From: an uncultured Peptococcaceae bacterium | GTDB taxonomy: Bacteria > Bacillota > Dehalobacteriia > UBA4068 | NCBI GenBank assembly: GCA_947307285.1 | Contig: CAMZIS010000077.1 | Coordinates: forward strand, 1-6,468 | Direction of reading: 5' to 3' | Length of the DNA stretch: 6,468 bases | In this document: positions 4,965 through 6,468 of the stretch, one piece after another | Position numbering within the stretch: the stretch's first letter is position 1 | Layout: the number at the start of each line of letters is the position of its first letter | Program-made: the position numbers and the translations under genes | Notes under the pieces: generated by a model | Database searches by the model: none | The model's input: the letters and a program-made list of their open reading frames with translations, nothing else | Told to the model about the DNA's origin: nothing

Positions 4965-6468
4965 ATGGCCTATACCGCGCTTTACCGGCGTTACCGCCCC
5001 CGCGGCTTTGAACAGCTGGTGGGACAACCTCATATCGCACGGGTGCTGTCGGCTGCAGTCAGCCGTCAGAGCTTTGTCCATGCCTATCTGTTCTGCGGCC
5101 CCCGGGGCACGGGCAAGACCTCGGCCGCCCGCATCCTGGCCCGGGCCATCAACTGCGAGCATCCCCTCGACAACGGCGACCCCTGCGGCGAATGCCCGGC
5201 CTGCCGCCGGGAGGAAGCAGGGGAGAGCCTGGACATCATCGAGATCGACGGCGCTTCCAACCGCAGCATCGACGATATCCGGGACCTGCGGGAGCGGGTG
5301 CGTTACGCGCCTTCCCAAGAAAAATACAAGGTCTACATCATCGACGAAGTGCATATGCTGACCAACGAGGCCTTCAACGCCCTGCTCAAGACCTTGGAGG
5401 AGCCGCCGGCCCACGTGATCTTCATCTTCGCCACCACCGCCCCCTACAAGCTGCCGCTGACCGTGCTTTCCCGCTGCCAGCGTTTCGATTTCCGCCGCAT
5501 CGGCGAAGGAGACATCGCAGCTCATCTGCTGGATATCGCCGCAAAAGAAGATATACCCCTGACCGACGACGGCGCCGCCCTCATCGCCCGCAAGGCCGAA
5601 GGCGGCATGCGGGACGCGGTGAGTCTGCTGGACCAGTGTGCCGGCGCCTTCGGCGCCTCGGCCTTTACCGGCCAGCGCATCGACGCGGCTGCCGTAGGTT
5701 CGCTGCTGGGCGCGGCGGACCGCAGCTTCATCATGGAGCTGGTGCGTCTGTTGCTGAGCCACGATACGGCGGGCGTGCTGGCCGCCGTGGACCAGCTGGC
5801 GCAAAGCGGCTGCGACCTGCGTCAGGCCCTGGAAGACCTGCTGGAAGCGGGCCGCGACATCCTGCTGTCTCTGGTCTCCCGCAAAGGGGAGGCCAAGGAA
5901 CACATACCGGAATGGGCCCCTTCCTTTGCTCCCGCGGCCTATCTGGGGCTGCTGCAGTCTTTGGCCGACGTGGATTCCCGCATGCGCTATTCCCTGTCGC
6001 CCCGGGTCACGCTGGAGCTGGCGCTGATCCAGGTCTGCGGTCTGCCCGAGGCGGTCGCTGCCAAAACGGGCTCCGACGCCGCTGCCAAACCGGGCTCCAT
6101 GCCTGCGGTAAAAAGAGAGCCTGTTCCTGCCGCAAGGCCGGTTCCCGCGGCAGAGTCCGCGCCTGCGAAAGCAGCGGCTGCTCCGGCTAAGGACCAGCTT
6201 GCGACCAAAGACAAGCCCGCGAAGAACGTCAGGCAGTCGGTAAAGACTGAACGCGCTCAAAAGGCCGAACCGGCGGCAAAGCCCCGGCCCATCCCTGAGC
6301 CGGAGCCTGACAAGAAATCCGAGCCTGACGCGCCGCCTGCCCCGACCAAGGCGCCGGCCCCGTCTCCTGAACCGACGCCGCCGGTATCTGGACCGGTCCA
6401 GAAACAGACCCCATCCGGCGGTACCGCCGCCGTTGATCTGGCTCAGGCTCAGTCCCGCTGGCCGGAAG
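4965..6468 (+). CDS. dnaX: DNA polymerase III subunit gamma/tau (clamp loader), 3' end truncated by the window
   Basis: This encodes the AAA+ motor of the replication clamp loader, which opens and places the sliding clamp on primed DNA. The frame stays open to the edge, giving 501 residues and one spare base. The N-terminus MAYTALYRRYRP is canonical, and AGAGG (4955-4959) lies five bases before the ATG. Motifs: Walker A GPRGTGKT (45-52), zinc cysteines 64, 74, 77 and 80, Walker B YIIDEVHML (124-132), sensor 1 in FATTAP (155-160), the SRC arginine finger (Arg170) and sensor 2 in GGMRDAVSLLDQ (Arg216). The lid and collar domains extend to about residue 360. A low-complexity Pro/Ala/Lys linker then spans about 366-488. 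The last residues, ending in SRWPE, resemble the start of the tau C-terminal domain. The usual acidic residue after ATT in sensor 1 is Ala here. In many Firmicutes ybaB and recR follow; they would lie beyond the edge. No slippery heptamer for a short gamma form is evident. Confidence 0.96.
   Translation, partial: MAYTALYRRYRPRGFEQLVGQPHIARVLSAAVSRQSFVHAYLFCGPRGTGKTSAARILARAINCEHPLDNGDPCGECPACRREEAGESLDIIEIDGASNRSIDDIRDLRERVRYAPSQEKYKVYIIDEVHMLTNEAFNALLKTLEEPPAHVIFIFATTAPYKLPLTVLSRCQRFDFRRIGEGDIAAHLLDIAAKEDIPLTDDGAALIARKAEGGMRDAVSLLDQCAGAFGASAFTGQRIDAAAVGSLLGAADRSFIMELVRLLLSHDTAGVLAAVDQLAQSGCDLRQALEDLLEAGRDILLSLVSRKGEAKEHIPEWAPSFAPAAYLGLLQSLADVDSRMRYSLSPRVTLELALIQVCGLPEAVAAKTGSDAAAKPGSMPAVKREPVPAARPVPAAESAPAKAAAAPAKDQLATKDKPAKNVRQSVKTERAQKAEPAAKPRPIPEPEPDKKSEPDAPPAPTKAPAPSPEPTPPVSGPVQKQTPSGGTAAVDLAQAQSRWPE
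6057..6098 (+). repeat. Short in-frame direct repeat in the dnaX linker
   Basis: An 18-base unit occurs at 6057-6074 and again at 6081-6098 with 17 of 18 bases identical, separated by six bases, giving a 24-base period. It is in frame and encodes AAKTGS then AAKPGS. It lies at the beginning of the low-complexity linker and looks like a recent tandem duplication, a plausible way for such linkers to lengthen. Confidence 0.75.

Noticed and set aside
6108..6119. Purine run with five A residues as a programmed frameshift site in dnaX
   Set aside because: In the reading frame it is GTA AAA AGA GAG, which is not an X XXY YYZ heptamer, and there is no stop close behind it in the -1 frame.
5192..6190. 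332-codon open frame on the plus strand in the -1 frame of dnaX
   Set aside because: The translation is Arg/Gly/Pro-rich, as expected from an out-of-frame reading of GC-rich DNA, while the overlapping dnaX frame has all family motifs. It matters only as the frame that a -1 slip would enter.
4722..6260. 512-codon open frame on the minus strand opposite dnaX and running into the terminator
   Set aside because: It covers the conserved dnaX motor domain in antisense and extends through the intergenic hairpins and the T-run of a terminator. The product is Arg/Gly/Gln-rich without a domain.

Overview
This GC-rich window looks like ordinary chromosome from a Gram-positive-type bacterium, most likely a high-GC member of the Clostridia or a related Firmicutes lineage. 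The signs are a substrate-binding protein made as a short-signal lipoprotein (lipobox LAAC), purine-rich Shine-Dalgarno sites, compact GC-rich stem plus T-run terminators, and a dnaX gene with a Gram-positive-like sequence. This placement is an inference from style; no rRNA or other firm marker is present. All real genes are on the + strand.

Region 1 (1-3422) is the distal part of an oligopeptide ABC transporter operon. It holds the 3' end of an OppD/DppD-type ATPase, a complete OppF/DppF-type ATPase whose start overlaps the previous stop by one base, then a 66-base gap with a strong hairpin, then an OppA-like binding lipoprotein. A strong intrinsic terminator ends the unit. The two permease genes are not in the window and would be expected upstream. 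The lipoprotein captures peptides outside the membrane, the permeases form the channel, and the two ATPases drive import. The hairpin and the highly biased codons of the binding-protein gene suggest it is made in excess over the ATPases.

Region 2 (3423-4754) is a single-gene unit: a plausible extended -10 promoter, an AI-2E family multi-spanning membrane protein, and an intrinsic terminator that could also work in reverse.

Region 3 (4755-6468) starts with about 210 bases of GC-rich, hairpin-prone sequence without a convincing gene. It is followed by dnaX, the DNA polymerase III tau/gamma clamp-loader subunit. dnaX runs off the right edge just as its C-terminal tau region seems to begin, so it has no stop codon here. 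Its AAA+ and zinc motifs are intact, and it has a long Pro/Ala/Lys-rich linker containing a small in-frame repeat.

I see no mobile element, CRISPR array, tRNA, rRNA or defence system, and no clear sign of a new biological system. The points most worth a second look are the structured stretch before dnaX, the intercistronic hairpin before the binding-protein gene, and the dnaX linker, which lacks a recognisable frameshift heptamer.
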